64,000 nucleotides of DNA, from positions 191,984 through 255,983 of the forward strand of contig PYSS01000026.1 in NCBI GenBank assembly GCA_003049465.1, written 5' to 3'. The notes under the pieces were generated by a model that worked only from the letters and a program-made list of their open reading frames with translations, was not told the DNA's origin and ran no database searches. The translations under genes and the position numbers were made by a program. This document shows positions 12,294 to 22,933 of the stretch, piece after piece; within the stretch, counting starts at the first letter, position 1; every line of letters begins with the position of its first letter. The stretch comes from Magnaporthiopsis rhizophila (taxonomy: Eukaryota > Ascomycota > Sordariomycetes > Magnaporthales > Magnaporthaceae).

Positions 12294-12609
12294 GGAATTG
12301 GCCCAATGCGAATCTCTTGGCCTTGGGCTCAACTATTACATCAACGGCTGAGATTGAGGTTAAATTGCGAGTTGGAGATAGGGATGTAAGCTGGTAGAAA
12401 GTTGATGCGAGTGTGAAATCATGGGGTCATTTTTCTTTTTTCCCTACCATATCCAAAGGAAATAAACCACAGAGCCAGCCACCTCGCCAGTCCGCGGAGC
12501 GCCATTACCCCAACCCATAATCCCCCCTACGTCGACGCGCTCCCGGTGCTACATGAACTTTTACACATATCGACATGGTGTACATACATGACAAGAAAAT
12601 AAAAAAAAA

Positions 12610-12658
<49 letters not shown>

Positions 12659-12796
12659 TATGATACAAGCCGGAATCAAAGGAGTCGTTTGTGCATGCTT
12701 TGCAAAAAAAGGATAAGAGAAATAAGCGAGAGTGAAAGTCAAGGGATAAAGTGGTATTGAGAAATGTCCACAAAAGCCGCGCGATGAACAGTCCTT
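12294..12796. other. Convergent 3' intergenic region with microsatellite
   Basis: About 500 bp between the stop codons of the esterase-like gene and the polymerase gamma gene. It holds an A-run joined to a (GA)n microsatellite. No gene was seen. Confidence 0.6.
12601..12655. repeat. (A)18 (GA)n compound microsatellite
   Basis: Eighteen A residues run directly into about 18 GA dinucleotides, in the shared 3' flank of two convergent genes. Confidence 0.95.
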
Positions 12797-15700
12797 TCAC
12801 CAACGGGTGGGCGACTGTCGAGTGGGTGGAGTCTTTGAGCCACCCAGGTGCTGCTCCCATCCGCGCGTCGACTTGGACGCGGCTGGGCCGCCACTTTGTC
12901 TGACGAAGCTGGAGGCGTCCGAGATGGATATGATCTCGTCGATGAAGGGCAGTTGGGCCTGCGCGTGGTATGGCAACACGCTCTTTGTCTTCCTGGTCAC
13001 GCCGCTGCTGCCAGCCGTCTTTTTCACCTTCTCGACGTCGGATGAGGCGGACGGAGACGACGATGCCGTGATCTTGGGCTGCCGCTTCTCGGCCAGGATT
13101 CTGCTGAGCTCCGCGTCGTCGGCCGAGATCTGGGCTTTGATGAACGAGGTGTCGCTCGTGGCGGGATCAGCCTCGGCTAGCTGCTGCATGACCGTTTTGC
13201 GTGGCGTGTGCTCGATCCCATCGAGCTTGGGCTCCAGTCCTGGGCGAGGGGCCGTGGCTGGGTCCAAATAGGCCTCGGCGCCTTTTTCGAGCAAGGTGGC
13301 AATGTCGAGACTCTCGCCGTGTGGAATCGGCTCGGCGTGGCTGGGCGTGACGCAGTCCATGTCTACCTCCTTGCGGAGCACACGGTCGATGTCGACGGCC
13401 GAGAAGAAGGCTGCGGACTGAGGCAGATCACGGATGCCAACCTGCTCGGCGAACATGGCGCGCGTCCATAGGTTGGCCACCTGCAGCGCCATGGCGGTGC
13501 GGTACTTGTCGTGGTCCTTCACCAGATACCGGATCTCGTCGTGCACCGTGATGGCCAGCCGGGCATCGATGTTGAAGCGACGGATGAGGTAGTCCATTGA
13601 CACAATGAGCAGGTGGAGGTAATCGACGCCGGAGGACTGGATCGCCCAATTGATGCGCGACGTCAGGTACGCGCCCTTGGGCACGTATTGGGCCATGAGG
13701 GCCTCGGTGATGCCAGCGCCGAGGACGGGAGTACGTGGCCGCTCTTGCTGCGCAAACTCCTCGAGCTTGTTGAAGACGAACGACTCGGTGCCGCCCCTCC
13801 AGAACTGCTTGCTATAGAGGGATTTGCGGTTGGTCTTGGCGCCCTTGGTCGCCGCGTAAAGCTTGGAGGCCGTCTCTGTGCTCTCTCTCTCCGATAGCAG
13901 AGGGTTGAACTGCCTCAGCAGCTGCGATGCAAACTTGACCCCGGCACCGTAGATGCGCCCGTAATTGAAGACTTTAGATTGGCTGCGCGTGATCCCGAGG
14001 ATGCTTGCCGTTCGAGAGTGCAGATCGGTGCCCGCCACCTTGCTGCCCTCGAGCGTCATGAAGCCGATGGCGTTGCCGCCGTGCATCTTGAAGACGGCGT
14101 CGCCGAGCACGCTGGCGATCCACAACTCCTCCGAGTCCACGTCCGCGCCCACAAACGAATACCCGGGCGGTGCCTTTACCATGGCCTTGAGCTCCGAGCC
14201 CACTCTGTTCTTTTTGGCATTACTTGCCGTGAGCCAAGTGTTTTCGACCGCTCTCCTGGTTATCGTGCCCATGGGGATGACCTGAGGCAGGATGAATCCC
14301 TGTCTTGGCATCAGTCGTACCGCCTCTGCCCCCTTTTTTTGGAGAGAGTCTCCCTCCTCTGTTTGGAGAGAGTTTGCCGACTCGGGCCTTCCCGATATCG
14401 TCATGGACTCGGCCACGGTCAGCGACTCTGTCGGCGGCAGCATCGGATCATCGCCCAGTTCAGCCGGCGCAGCAGAGATGTCCTCTTCTGCTGGCTGAAG
14501 GCCCGCCTCCTCTGCTTGGAGAGGGTTTGCATCTTCCGCATTGGGAGAGCCTACCTTCTCCGCCTGGAGAGGATCTGTCTCCTCCGGCCTGAGGGGGCCG
14601 CCGGGAGAGGGCGGCACGTCGTCTTCATAGACCACGAGCTGAGACGTGATGCGATCGCGACTGCTAATCCAGTACGAGCAAGATGCGTTCATCTCGAGCG
14701 CTTCTTTGGCGTACGGATATTCCGAGGTGAGGACTCCGCTCTCGAAATATGGGAGATAGCTCTTGGCCATCGGGTTTCCACACCGGGCTGTTGGGCCATC
14801 TTTGTGTGGCAGTTTGAAGTAGACGTGGTCTGCGTCTGTGCGCAGCTTTTCGATCGTCTCGTCGCTCATGTCGCACTTCACCATCTGCTTTTTGACATAA
14901 TCATATTGTTCCTCGCGTGGGACACGAAACGTCCACGCGTACTTGTCGGACCAGACAAGCGGGTGCCCGTCCCAGGAGAGACGGAGGAGCAAGGGGGCGA
15001 TGCGTGTCCGCACCGTGATGCCGATGGGGCCGTCGACTTTGGCAAAGAGGTCCTTGTACCACTTGGGCATCCCCGGCTTTTTCTGCCGGAGCGCTGGCCG
15101 GGGCGGATCTCCCTTCTTCTTGCCCTTGACCATCTTGATATCCTGGCCCGACCAGTCGAGCTGGCGCAACCAAGGGTCGTTGCCCCATTTCTCGGGGTCG
15201 TCCTTGATCTCCAGTGCTTTCTCTGTCAACGCCACCAGGCGCGCCACGACACCGTCTGAGAGCTTGCGGTAGACGTCCTCGGCCTTGGCGATATAGGCGG
15301 CCCAGCTCTCGTTCACAGGGAGAATGACAGAGGAGAGATGGCGCAGCGCCGCAAAGCTGACCGGGTGCGGGCACCTGTCGATAAAGTTGGGGAACACGAT
15401 CTGGTAGACCCTGTGGGTGACTACAACGTCGGCTGCGCAATAGTCCAGCAGCTGGTCGAGTTTTCCCAAGATACCTTCCCGGTCCAGCTCCCCCAGGTCG
15501 TCTCGGATGGCCTTGTCCATGGTGACGTGGAGGTGGAATTTTGCGACGTCACGCAGGGAGTTTATAGAGCTCCTCCCAACCCACAGCTCCTCCTCTTCCT
15601 GCGATAGCGACCCGCTTCTGAGAAGCTCGGCAAGCTCCACGTTGGTGGTCTCCTGGGCGATTTTCTCACGCAACTCACGGTCCTTCTTGGCCTTCATCCA

Positions 15701-16627
15701 TTTGGGTCGCTGCTGCGAGCACATGCCGTTGACGGCGACGTGCAGTGACATGGTGTCGATGAAGAAGTTGCGCGTCTGTTCAAGGTTGTACTCTTCCATG
15801 ACCCTGGCCCGGTCGTAGCCGACGTTGTGGCCGACAACAATGCGCTCCTGGGTCGGGTCGCCGAGCGGGATGAGTTGGCGCTCATTCTCCGACTCGCCCA
15901 GCAGCCAGGGCGAAATCCAGGCGTACCAGGCGGTCGGGGAGGCGGCACAGGCCATGACGGCAAACGGATGCTCCTTCCACATAACTTCGGTGTCGAAGCA
16001 CAACAAGTTTTCTGGGGGGTATTCGACGGACTCCTCAATGCCGTCGCAATATCTCGTCCAGCCACTTCGGTGCTCCCACTGCCGCGGCAAGGGTGGGGTG
16101 GTTGCGTTAGCGAACCGCGTGGCCTGCGTCAAATACGGCTCGGCGGCGTCGACCCCGAGCTTATAGAAGTGTTCATCGAGGGTATCGCCCTGGAGCTCGG
16201 GAAGGTCGAAGGCGATGGGTTTGCTGGTATCGGTGTTCTTGTCGAGCAGGTCATGGCGGCTGAGGTGATCTCTGGCAAGTTCGACAAGATCTTGGGGGGG
16301 CGGGTCCTCGTCGGGGCCGAAGACCTGCTCGAAGACGTGTTGGCTGAGCTGCTGGACTTTTATCTCGTTGAACCGTGCCAAGGACTGTCGCGCAAGGGTG
16401 GTAGAAGGAGCGGCGGACAGGGCACTATCCTGGGGCTGCTGTGCGGGCGTGGTGGGTGATGATACGGCGGGACGCGGGGCGGCATCCTGCGGTTTCTGTG
16501 CGATCGAGGCTCCCCATCGTAACGCCACCAAGCGCAAGCCATTGATGCGATCGCATCGGTGGCGCCCAAGTCGGATGAAAGGTCTGACGGAACCACTCGG
16601 AATGCGGCCGCCGAATGATCTGAGCAT
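12797..16627 (-). CDS. MIP1: Mitochondrial DNA polymerase gamma
   Basis: Intronless gene of 1276 aa, ATG at 16627 and TGA at 12797-12799. The N-terminus is Arg-rich without acidic residues (MLRSFGGRIPSGSVRPFIRL), as in mitochondrial presequences. The exonuclease domain shows Exo I LLCFDTEVM (about 212), Exo II VGHNVGYDRARV (about 268) and Exo III YCAADVVVTHRVYQ (about 400). The family A polymerase domain shows motif A VGADVDSEELWIAS (about 832), motif B RSQSKVFNYGRIYGAG (about 886) and motif C ITVHDEIRYLV (about 1029). This is the replicative polymerase of mtDNA, with proofreading. Between EALEMNASCSYWISSRDR and the MPRQGFILPQVIPMGT segment lies an acidic insertion of about 100 residues (about 670-775) built of degenerate LQAEE/LQTEE repeats. 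A low-complexity C-terminal extension follows motif C. The start is the only in-frame ATG giving a presequence. Confidence 0.96.
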   Translation of the reverse strand: MLRSFGGRIPSGSVRPFIRLGRHRCDRINGLRLVALRWGASIAQKPQDAAPRPAVSSPTTPAQQPQDSALSAAPSTTLARQSLARFNEIKVQQLSQHVFEQVFGPDEDPPPQDLVELARDHLSRHDLLDKNTDTSKPIAFDLPELQGDTLDEHFYKLGVDAAEPYLTQATRFANATTPPLPRQWEHRSGWTRYCDGIEESVEYPPENLLCFDTEVMWKEHPFAVMACAASPTAWYAWISPWLLGESENERQLIPLGDPTQERIVVGHNVGYDRARVMEEYNLEQTRNFFIDTMSLHVAVNGMCSQQRPKWMKAKKDRELREKIAQETTNVELAELLRSGSLSQEEEELWVGRSSINSLRDVAKFHLHVTMDKAIRDDLGELDREGILGKLDQLLDYCAADVVVTHRVYQIVFPNFIDRCPHPVSFAALRHLSSVILPVNESWAAYIAKAEDVYRKLSDGVVARLVALTEKALEIKDDPEKWGNDPWLRQLDWSGQDIKMVKGKKKGDPPRPALRQKKPGMPKWYKDLFAKVDGPIGITVRTRIAPLLLRLSWDGHPLVWSDKYAWTFRVPREEQYDYVKKQMVKCDMSDETIEKLRTDADHVYFKLPHKDGPTARCGNPMAKSYLPYFESGVLTSEYPYAKEALEMNASCSYWISSRDRITSQLVVYEDDVPPSPGGPLRPEETDPLQAEKVGSPNAEDANPLQAEEAGLQPAEEDISAAPAELGDDPMLPPTESLTVAESMTISGRPESANSLQTEEGDSLQKKGAEAVRLMPRQGFILPQVIPMGTITRRAVENTWLTASNAKKNRVGSELKAMVKAPPGYSFVGADVDSEELWIASVLGDAVFKMHGGNAIGFMTLEGSKVAGTDLHSRTASILGITRSQSKVFNYGRIYGAGVKFASQLLRQFNPLLSERESTETASKLYAATKGAKTNRKSLYSKQFWRGGTESFVFNKLEEFAQQERPRTPVLGAGITEALMAQYVPKGAYLTSRINWAIQSSGVDYLHLLIVSMDYLIRRFNIDARLAITVHDEIRYLVKDHDKYRTAMALQVANLWTRAMFAEQVGIRDLPQSAAFFSAVDIDRVLRKEVDMDCVTPSHAEPIPHGESLDIATLLEKGAEAYLDPATAPRPGLEPKLDGIEHTPRKTVMQQLAEADPATSDTSFIKAQISADDAELSRILAEKRQPKITASSSPSASSDVEKVKKTAGSSGVTRKTKSVLPYHAQAQLPFIDEIISISDASSFVRQSGGPAASKSTRGWEQHLGGSKTPPTRQSPTRW
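14335..14600 (-). repeat. Degenerate minisatellite coding acidic LQ-EE repeats in MIP1
   Basis: On the plus strand, variants of CTCTGCTTGGAGAGGG recur near 14341, 14361, 14515, 14544 and 14570. They encode peptides such as PLQAEE, SLQTEE and SLQKKG inside the polymerase gamma reading frame. Unit spacing is irregular, so the array is old or diverging. Confidence 0.6.
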
Positions 16628-17757
16628 TCTACCAGCGAGGATACCTCGACACTAGAGGCATGTCGCAGGGTGGACGAGAGATATAGGTTCGCCTTGTTCG
16701 GTCTCGAACTCTCGTCGCCGACGCCAAATTTTTTTCTGTGATATCCTGCAGTACAGGCGCAAAATGTGGGGATTGGATGGATGATGGCAGGTGTGATGCG
16801 CAAGCGTGGGGCAAATTTTGGGGACCTGAGATCCCTCGCCTTGTGGGTGCAAGTCTCCGCGTTCGGCCGGATCCGATCACTGGTCTTGTGCGGCGATATT
16901 TCTCGATCTTTTTTTTTTTTTTTTTTTTTTCACGTTTCCTCTGGAAGCCTCCGTCTGCTCCAAACACATTGCATATTAATTGGCATATCTCGGAACGGCC
17001 TAGCAAAAGGTCCCTCGCCCTGCCCTTATGAGCAGCACGTCAAATATCGATCTCAGCCAATTGCTCCGCTGACGAACGGCATGTGTTTTGTGTCCCCTCG
17101 TATTCCGCCCGTCCTCGTCCCGCTTGTAATTTCCCTCCCGCGCCTCCAAGCTACCCTGCTTAGGCAACACGTTCTGGCCATGGCACAGACGGGCTGGATC
17201 TCGACTCAAGAAGATGACGCGGCGCCGCAGCCTCTTTGCTTGGGGCTTCACACTCGGCTTCACACCAGAAAACTCAGTCTCCCTACTCTTTGTGATAGTC
17301 GGCAATAAGACGGAGCCTAGATTGGCGGCCTCGTGCTATGGCTGAACTCGCCAGGCCTCCCCCGAGTACACTTGACGCAATGCAGGCCACCAGTCCCCCT
17401 GCATCGCGGTCCGTGCCGCGCTTCTCGGCACTACGCCTCTCCACAAACTTCCCGTGGTGTGAGACCGCGGGAGGAGGCAGCTAGGCTGTTGGTTTCCATC
17501 TCATGACCATCAGAGCCTGAATCCTGGTTAGCACTAGGGAGAGTTTTTGGAGGGTGGCCTGGGCGTTGTGTGGTTAAGAACGGAGAAGGCTGCCCCTTTG
17601 TGAATTCCTATCTCCTCACCATAGCTCCAAGTTCAAGCCCAAAAGCGCTCCCAGAGAAACAGTTCAAGATCAGCTGCCGCCCGGCTTTTCCCAGACAGCT
17701 TGCAAGAACGGTGCGCTTCCTTCACATCTGTGGCAACAAAACGGACCTTTGGTCGCG
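16628..17757. other. Divergent intergenic region, MIP1 / GH16
   Basis: About 1.1 kb presumably carrying both promoters. It contains a T22 homopolymer at 16909-16930. No further gene was supported. Confidence 0.5.
16909..16930. repeat. Poly(T) homopolymer, about 22 nt
   Basis: Uninterrupted T run in the region upstream of the polymerase gamma gene. Confidence 0.9.
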
Positions 17758-18984
17758 ATGGGGCTGCAAAGGGGCACGTCACTGCTAGCACTGGTGCTGT
17801 TGCTTGCGTCGATATATGGCGCTGCAGCCGACAAGCACATCGTCAACGACACAGAATGCGGCTGCTTCATGACCAACGCCTCGAACCCGACCTTTTTCTC
17901 TAAGCACCGGTTCTACGACTTCAGGTCGCTCACACAACATGCAGTCGACCCGCCCGCCCTCTTGAACGAACCGGCTGCCGCGGCGGCTGCGCCGGCGACT
18001 AGCAGTTTCTTCAACACGAAGCCCTTTGCCGACGACTGGGCCATCATGTCTTGGAACAAAAGCGCGTCTGTCGGAAACCAGGCCACCTACCTCTTTGTGC
18101 ACTCGCCGTCGAACATTTACATCGAACGCAACTCGGATCCGGGCGCGTCATCTTCGGATACCTATCTGACCATGCGCACGGCGAGGCTCGGTGGTTTCCA
18201 GTCTACAGCCGAGCTGCAGTCGATGGCTGCCAACTACCGTTTCGTGTCGGTGCGCATGTTGGCGCGCACCCAGGGCGACCCTGGTGCCTGTACCGCCCTC
18301 TTTACTTATCGCGGCGACGAGCATGTTGAGCGAGTGCAGGAGGCCGACATTGAAATCCTGACCAAGGATCCGAAGACGTACATCCAGTACACGAACCAGC
18401 CGTCCTTCACCAGCGACGGCAATTCTGTCGAGGGCGCATCGCTCAACGTCACCGCGCCCGTTCCCTGGACCGAGTGGGCCGTCCACCGCCTCGACTGGAG
18501 CCCAAACCAGAGCACCTGGTTCGTCAACGGGGTGCAGGTGGCTGCGCTCGGCTACCAAGTGCCGCGGGACGGCAGCCACGTCGCCCTCAACGCGTGGAGC
18601 AATGGTGGCGTGTGGACGGGGTCCATGGAGGTTGGCAAGCAGGCGCACATGCAGATCAAGTGGCTCGAGATGGTGTTCAACTCGACGTCGGACTACGAGA
18701 CCGGTAACTCGTACTTGAAGCTTGTGCGGGACACCGGCTCAACCACCTCCCTGACGGGCACGGCGGTGAAGGGACTCAGCAGCGACGGCAAGCGCTGCAA
18801 GACTGTCTGCAGCATCGACGAATCCGATGAGAGGGGGCTTGCCGTCGTGCTTTCCAGCTCCGGCAGCAGCCCTTTCCGAAAGACTGCCTTGCAAAGCGGC
18901 GACGGCGTCGAGTCTACAGTCTGGATCCCACTGTTGATGACATTGCTGGCTGTTGCATCGTCACTGCGCTTTGTTGTGGTTTGA
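17758..18984 (+). CDS. GPI-anchored glycoside hydrolase family 16 enzyme
   Basis: Single exon, 408 aa. I chose the ATG at 17758 because it opens directly into a signal peptide (MGLQRGTSLLALVLLLASIY). The mature part starts with a Cys-rich segment (NDTECGCFMTN), then a concanavalin-like lectin/glucanase fold. The catalytic motif is EADIE (about 194-198), the form of the GH16 ExDxE motif without the beta-bulge residue. WAVHRLDWSPNQSTWFVNG and LNAWSNGGVWTG are further family landmarks. The C-terminus ends in a hydrophobic tail (STVWIPLLMTLLAVASSLRF) preceded by small residues, which suggests a GPI anchor. Related fungal proteins act on beta-glucans or as wall transglycosylases; the exact substrate cannot be read from sequence. 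Confidence 0.88.
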   Translation: MGLQRGTSLLALVLLLASIYGAAADKHIVNDTECGCFMTNASNPTFFSKHRFYDFRSLTQHAVDPPALLNEPAAAAAAPATSSFFNTKPFADDWAIMSWNKSASVGNQATYLFVHSPSNIYIERNSDPGASSSDTYLTMRTARLGGFQSTAELQSMAANYRFVSVRMLARTQGDPGACTALFTYRGDEHVERVQEADIEILTKDPKTYIQYTNQPSFTSDGNSVEGASLNVTAPVPWTEWAVHRLDWSPNQSTWFVNGVQVAALGYQVPRDGSHVALNAWSNGGVWTGSMEVGKQAHMQIKWLEMVFNSTSDYETGNSYLKLVRDTGSTTSLTGTAVKGLSSDGKRCKTVCSIDESDERGLAVVLSSSGSSPFRKTALQSGDGVESTVWIPLLMTLLAVASSLRFVVV

Positions 18985-20647
18985 GTCCGTCGGTAACCAA
19001 AGACGCAAATTTTCACTCACTAGCACATAGAGGAGACGTAACATTACATCCATGTATTAGAAGAAGTCATTTCAGTGGAAAAGTTCAGCTATATGGGGGA
19101 GCAGAAGCAAAAAATCGGGGGTTATGGTCGGCGATTCCGGTCAGCGGGTGGGGAGATGGGGTTGATTGAGGCTTGTCTGGGAACACAAATTCCCTCGTAT
19201 TCTCAGGGCATCCCCATATTGGCGAGGCCTACAAGAATCACCTGTCAGATAATATCTTGCGGTCACAAACCGGAAATGTGATGTGTTCTTGGGCGGGCTG
19301 ACTAGGTGGCAAAGACTTCCAATCCCAATTGAGCACTTGTCCGTTGCAAGGTCTTCGCAGTGCAGGTTTGTTTTTCACGCCCTGGTCTTGGCCTAGTTGT
19401 TGAGAGATAGGCCCCTGGTCCCTGGACCCTGGCGCCAATCGGATCGGCGGCTGGGTTCTACCGCCAATTGCGAAGTGCCTTGAAAAGTGAGATTTGATGG
19501 AAGCCCAGAAACAAAGCAAATTTTCAAGCACGAGGAAAATGCAAAGTTGAAATCAATGGCACGCCGGGCTGCGTGCTTGATTGCCACGGCGGGCCAGCCC
19601 CAAGGACCAAACAGCAGCAGCAGAAGCAACGTCGCAGCAAAGATCACCGGGTCACTGCAGGATGAGGCACCAGGGCCGACACCCGGCTGGACGCCACCGC
19701 GTTCCCAAAGCCCGCAGGACTTGCAGAGCATCACGGTATCACCGACAGTCCCATAAAGTCGCTGCCTGGAGGCGGCTCCAGTCTCAGCCGGGCCACACCG
19801 ACCACGGAGCCCGCTCACATACTGCCGCGGGTGGTGGGCGCGGCTGCACGTCTGGCCGAATGGGCGTGGTGCCTGGCCCTGCCCGCTGACGCAGCCGTTA
19901 GTATGCAAGTCCAGGGCCCTCATTTCAGCTCGTCACATCGCCGCGGCGTGTTGTTGCCGCTCCCCGACCACCCCAAGGCTGCGAAGGAGACCCACCTAGG
20001 TCGTGACCTGGACCCTGCACGCTTGTCCCCAACAGCTGAGTGCTGAAGGAGGGTCGCGGCGTCGGCTCCGAAAGAGGCGGGCGGGACTTCCTCTTGGCTA
20101 GACCTCTAGACCTACCTAGATGGCTACTTTCTGCTCGTATGCCTGTCCCTGCGCGTCGTGCATGAAGCCTCTCTGAATGGCTGTCGCGCTCGAGGGGCCT
20201 TTTGAATATCGATTCGCAGAAAGATTGAAAAGCACTCGATCAGCCCGGCCAGTCTTGAAGCGTCGCTAGTCTGGCCAGTAGTGCGGAACAGCATTGGCTA
20301 TCACCCTTTTTGGACCCTCAACCCCCGGGACCGCGACGGGTTCCTGGTGCCACTGGCACACCACCTATCGCGATTACAATTCCCATCTCCTGTGTAATAG
20401 TGTTCTGCCGCCCTCTCAGATTACCCGAACGAGACCAATAAGCGCACCCGGTGCTAATTGACGCTCGAGTTTGCTTCGCTATACGGACTCTTCGCTCTAG
20501 CCTCCTTCGCTAGCCTCCTTGCCATCGCTCGACCGTCCGAAATACTAAATAACCGGCACGGGAACACTTCAGCGGACTCACTTGGTCTCGCCAGATAGCC
20601 CGAGCTAAATCACTGCCCCTCTTTTTCTCCGCGGGCCAGCAGCAGCT
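18985..20647. other. Intergenic region, GH16 to Zn2Cys6 factor
   Basis: About 1.66 kb, holding the 3' flank of the GH16 gene and the promoter of the transcription factor gene. TAGACCTACCTAGA-like motifs lie at about 20098-20120. I see no additional gene. Confidence 0.5.
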
Positions 20648-22933
20648 ATGGATCCCTTCGCTTCCATGTCCAGCCATGGCAGCGCCTCCCCTGAGACTCA
20701 GGGCCTGGGGACGACGCCCAGCTCCCGGCCAGATGGTGAAGCAGCTCCCACCGCCGCCGTCCCCGATGCCACCTCGTCAGCGCAATCCAGTCACCCGACT
20801 GTTCCGGCCGCGTGCCTTGCATGTGTATGCTGTCTCCCAGTTCCATACCGCGGGCTTCCTCCCAACTCGGGAAGCGGGGCCCCTGAGCACTCGCTGCATG
20901 CTGACCCTATCTGATCAAGCGCGGCAAACACCTGAAGTGCGACGGCACCACGCCATGCTCGCGATGCCGGAGCTCCCAGTCGGAGTGTGTGTACATCGCG
21001 TCGCGGCGTGGCTACAAGGGTCCTCGCCGCGGCACCCACGTCCCACACAACCCCAACAAGCGCTTCGCCTCCTCGTCGCCTCCCGCCTCTGGCTCCGGCA
21101 ATGGCACAATGGCTGAGGAGAACTGCCCCATGCTGTTAAACGCTAGTCCCATCCCGAGCTCCATCCCCGGGACGCTCCCAGGATCTGAGTTTGCCTCGGC
21201 CCAGCTGTCGCCTGCCTTCGCGGCTCCGCCTCCACTGTCCCACATGCAGCTGTACCGCACTTCCTACACCGGCCCCGGCGGCGGCGGCATCCCCATGGGC
21301 GGCACCAACATTGCCCTCGCGGCCGCCAACGCTGCGGCTGGTAACGCTGGCATCTCCGCCCCACCCATGCAGTCGCTCGCCGACCGCTGCTTCGACTCCT
21401 TCTTTTACAACTTCCACGCCGCCCACCCCTTCGTGATGCCCAGTGAGTTCCTGCTGCGTGCCATCAAGGAGGGCTATGCCAAGCTTGACCACTTGGTGGC
21501 TGCTATCCGGTATATCGGCTCGCTGTACCTGGATTCTGGACCGGCCCGGGCCGCGTATCTGGACGAGGCCCTCCGTCTGGCCTACCTCCCAACGTGTCCT
21601 AGAGATGGATTTCTAGTGCAGACGCTGCTTTTGGTGCTCATCGGGCTGGACGGCAACTGCCAGCAGCAGCGGGCAAACCAGCTCCTGGCCGACTGTGAGC
21701 GGATCGCTGTCGAGATATCGCTGAACACGCGGCCTTATGCCACGGCCAATGGACGTGGCAACCCGGTCCTGGAGGAGAGCTGGCGCCGCACTTGGTGGGA
21801 GCTGTACGTTGTCGATGGGATGATTGCCGGCGTCCACCGAGCCACAAATTTCCTGCTTTTCGACGTCAACTCGGACGTAGGCCTTCCGTGCGAGGAACAC
21901 CAATTCCGCTCGGGGGTGAGTTCCCTAAATGTGAAACTCTTTCTCCAACGAGACAATGAGAGGCCTTGCTGACTCAACTCGGCCGACTGCAGAATGTCCC
22001 GGTTCCGATGTACATGGAGGACTTTGACGATCAGCTGTTCTCGGGAGAGGATCGGGAGTTCTCGTCGTTTGCGTATCGAATCGCTGCCGCACGGAACCTC
22101 GGCCGGTTCATGAGGTGTCCGCCCATGATATTCCCAGAGGACGAGAACATCTCCAAGATGGAGTCGCTGCTCACGAACTGGAGGATGCACTTACCTCAGA
22201 GCAAGAAAGATGCCCTCAACAAGCATTGCCAGCTTGACGAGATGATGTTCCAGGCGCTGTTCATCAACCAGGCGTAAGACTGATTTCGCCTTTCTCTTTA
22301 GCCTAGAGAGGCCATCAATCTGAACAATGATGGGATGGGGCGGCGGTCTCATGGTTGTTGATGGGTGAAAGATGGACAAACTAACTCGACGGGAATTGCA
22401 GATGCACGATAATGCTCCACCAGCCGCACTCGCAGCTAGACTCGTCGCCGGCGCGGAGCGTGACTTCATGCGCGCCGCACCAGCCGGTGCCGAGCGGGGA
22501 TGCGTTCAACACGCACACGCGGCACACCATCGCGGCGGCGTGCGAGATCAGCCGCATGGTGACACACGCGGTGCCGCTGCTGTCGCACACGCACTTCTTT
22601 ACGTGCGTGCTGACGCTGTCGTCGATTGTGCACCTCAACAAGTGGGCGCTGTACTTCATCCAGGACGAAGACGACCTCCGGCAGCAGATCCGGCTGAACA
22701 TCGGGGCGCTGCAGCGCATCAGCACCGTCTGGCGGAACGCGCAGACGGCGGGCGGGCAGGTCAAGAGCGTCGCCCAGGAGATCTACCGGGCCAAGAAGGC
22801 CCAGCAGATCAGCCCGGCCTTCTGGGTCGCCTTTACGCAGGAGCAGATGATCAGCAGCCTCAACGCCGACGACGGCATCATGAACGACTTTGAGACCATC
22901 CTGCCCGTGGCTCAGGTCAGCCAACCGCCCTAA
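20648..22933 (+). CDS. Zn2Cys6 fungal-specific transcription factor
   Basis: Four exons: 20648-20824, 20920-21915, 21993-22273 and 22402-22933, giving 661 aa with consistent phases. The zinc cluster is split by intron 1: exon 1 ends at ACLAC (55-59) and exon 2 resumes RGKHLKCDGTTPCSRCRSSQ with SECVYI, supplying all six cysteines (CX2CX6CX5CX2CX6C). A basic linker (RRGYKGPRRG) follows. The middle region (from SLADRCFDSFFYNFHAAHPF through SWRRTWWELYVVDGMIAG) is the fungal_TF_MHR domain typical of these nuclear regulators. The C-terminal exon ends near a LPVAQVSQPP tail. The target genes are unknown. An ABCG transporter lies 1.9 kb downstream on the same strand and is a possible but unproven target. 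Confidence 0.92.

Noticed and set aside
14335..14610. Intron within polymerase gamma
   Set aside because: No consensus GTRAGT donor flanks the segment, and it encodes a repeated acidic peptide in frame, which favours coding sequence.
13979..15259. Plus-strand open stretch of 426 codons
   Set aside because: It is antisense to conserved polymerase gamma motifs and is a GC-bias shadow.
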